Shown piece by piece: positions 11,481-12,437 of a stretch of DNA of 12,437 bases. A model generated the notes under the pieces. That model ran no database searches, was not told the origin of the DNA, and saw nothing but the letters and a program-made list of their open reading frames with translations. Numbering within the stretch: position 1 is the stretch's first letter; each line of letters opens with the position of its first letter. The position numbers and the translations under genes are program-made. Origin of the DNA: Actinomycetota bacterium (GTDB lineage Bacteria > Actinomycetota > Acidimicrobiia > Acidimicrobiales > Ilumatobacteraceae); NCBI GenBank assembly GCA_005800965.1, contig SYEA01000079.1, forward strand, positions 1 through 12,437, read 5' to 3'.

Positions 11481-12437
11481 ATGTTCCCCGGAAAAATTGC
11501 CGAGACTGCCCCCGATCGCCCCGTCGTTGTGATGGCCGGCACAGGTGAAACCCTCACCTATCGCCAGCTTGACGAAGGCGCCAACCGCGTCAGCCAGTTG
11601 ATGGCCAGCCACGGGTTGCAACCTGGTGATCACGTGGCCATCTGCCTCGAGAATCATCCACGGTTCTTTGAAACCGTGTGGGGCTGTCATTACGCCGGAT
11701 TGGTCTACACCTGTTGCTCGAGCCGCCTCACCACCGACGAACTCGCCTACATCCTCAACGACTGCGGCGCCAAGGTATTCATTACTTCCAAACACAAAGC
11801 AGATCAGGCCGAAGCAATCGTTGCCTCGACGCCGAATTTGGTGGCGCGCTACATGCTCGACGGTACGACCACACACTTCGACTCATACGAAGGCGCTGTC
11901 GCAGCGCAATCTGACCAGCCGTTGGCACAGCGCTTCGAAGGTACCGACATGCTGTATTCGAGCGGCACCACTGGTCGCCCCAAAGGCGTCGCGTTCGTCT
12001 ACAAGCCCGAGCCGCTCGGCACCCCGCCCGGGTTGCTCATGCTGGCGCAATTTGTCTTCGGCTTCAATGAGCAAACCGTGTATCTCTCGCCTGCGCCGCT
12101 TTACCACGCAGCACCGCTGCGATTCAACATGGCAGTGCACCGTCTCGGTGGTACCACCGTGATCATGGAGCATTTCGATGCCGAGCAATACCTTGCTTGC
12201 ATCCCGAAATTTTCGGTAACCCATTCCCAAGTGGTGCCAACCATGTTCGTGCGCATGTTGAAACTTCCGGAGGCACAGCGCAACCAACACGATGTTTCGT
12301 CGCTCACCACCGTGATTCACGCCGCAGCACCGTGCCCAGTCGAAGTCAAGCGCAAGATGATCGCATGGTGGGGGCCAATCATTCACGAGTACTACGCGGG
12401 CACCGAGGGCAACGGCTTCGTCTATTGCAATTCCGAA
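11481..12437 (+). CDS. Acyl-CoA synthetase, ANL superfamily (FadD-like), 3' truncated by window
   Basis: ATP-dependent enzyme that activates a carboxylic acid to its acyl-CoA via an acyl-adenylate. The frame is open from the ATG at 11481 to the window end, giving the first 319 residues of a protein usually about 500-540 long. The N-terminus MFPGKIAETAPDRP followed by GETLTYRQLDEGANR is characteristic. The phosphate-binding motif YSSGTTGRPKGV is at 159-170 (Lys168), the LYHAAPL segment precedes the acyl pocket, and the adenine-binding motif EYYAGTEG is at 303-310. The C-terminal domain with the second catalytic Lys lies beyond the window. It is divergent from an acyl-CoA dehydrogenase across 49 bases, a typical beta-oxidation or lipid-catabolism pairing. 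Chain length preference is unknown. Confidence 0.95.
   Translation, partial: MFPGKIAETAPDRPVVVMAGTGETLTYRQLDEGANRVSQLMASHGLQPGDHVAICLENHPRFFETVWGCHYAGLVYTCCSSRLTTDELAYILNDCGAKVFITSKHKADQAEAIVASTPNLVARYMLDGTTTHFDSYEGAVAAQSDQPLAQRFEGTDMLYSSGTTGRPKGVAFVYKPEPLGTPPGLLMLAQFVFGFNEQTVYLSPAPLYHAAPLRFNMAVHRLGGTTVIMEHFDAEQYLACIPKFSVTHSQVVPTMFVRMLKLPEAQRNQHDVSSLTTVIHAAAPCPVEVKRKMIAWWGPIIHEYYAGTEGNGFVYCNSE

Noticed and set aside
1..12437. CRISPR array, insertion sequence, phage or defence island
   Set aside because: No repeated spacers, terminal inverted repeats, transposase, integrase or toxin-antitoxin-like genes; all long frames are housekeeping or metabolic.

Overview
The window is a gene-dense stretch (almost no non-coding DNA, no gene-free stretch above about 50 bases) from a moderately GC-rich actinobacterium. 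The main reason for that placement is the block pgsA-like, gcvH, garA-like FHA gene, MerR regulator, DUF151 nuclease, MerR regulator, which matches the order of Rv1822 and Rv1826-Rv1830 in Mycobacterium tuberculosis. Base composition, protein style (FadD/FadE-like genes, HIT protein, SRAP protein) and the lack of Shine-Dalgarno sequences suggest a free-living, possibly aquatic member of the Acidimicrobiia, but this is inference only.

Layout. 1-1334 (+): C-terminal half of glycine decarboxylase gcvP, cut by the window edge. 1362-1742 (+): small helical protein of unknown function. 6135-1723 (-): a seven-gene cluster, pgsA-like, gcvH, garA-like, merR (Rv1828-like), DUF151 nuclease, merR (Rv1830-like) and gcvT, ending convergently against the small protein. 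6187-6606 (+): HIT-family protein, divergent from pgsA. 9062-6624 (-): der, a 78-residue zinc-ribbon/membrane protein, tRNA-Pro(GGG) and an SRAP-family DNA-protein crosslink protein, all closely packed. 9153-10187 (+): ispH, divergent from der. 11431-10208 (-) and 11481-end (+): a divergent acyl-CoA dehydrogenase and acyl-CoA synthetase, the latter cut by the window edge.

How the genes work together. GcvP, GcvH and GcvT are three of the four glycine cleavage proteins (the fourth, lipoamide dehydrogenase, is not here). The FHA protein resembles GarA/OdhI, the phospho-switch that controls 2-oxoglutarate dehydrogenase and glutamate metabolism in related bacteria, so the cluster probably links glycine/one-carbon flux to nitrogen status, with two MerR regulators as candidate local controllers. 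The fatty-acid pair activates and oxidises an acyl substrate.

The most useful general observation is promoter architecture. All ten genes that could head a transcript have a TAnnnT hexamer 6-11 bases before the start codon, the -10 position expected for leaderless or nearly leaderless mRNA, and only one of them has a convincing Shine-Dalgarno. Four tightly spaced downstream genes lack the hexamer. No CRISPR array, insertion sequence, phage gene or defence system was seen. I found no clearly novel multi-gene system, but several local arrangements merit checking: a zinc-ribbon GarA variant, an inverted repeat over the gcvH promoter, and an SRAP start codon lying two bases from a tRNA 3' end.
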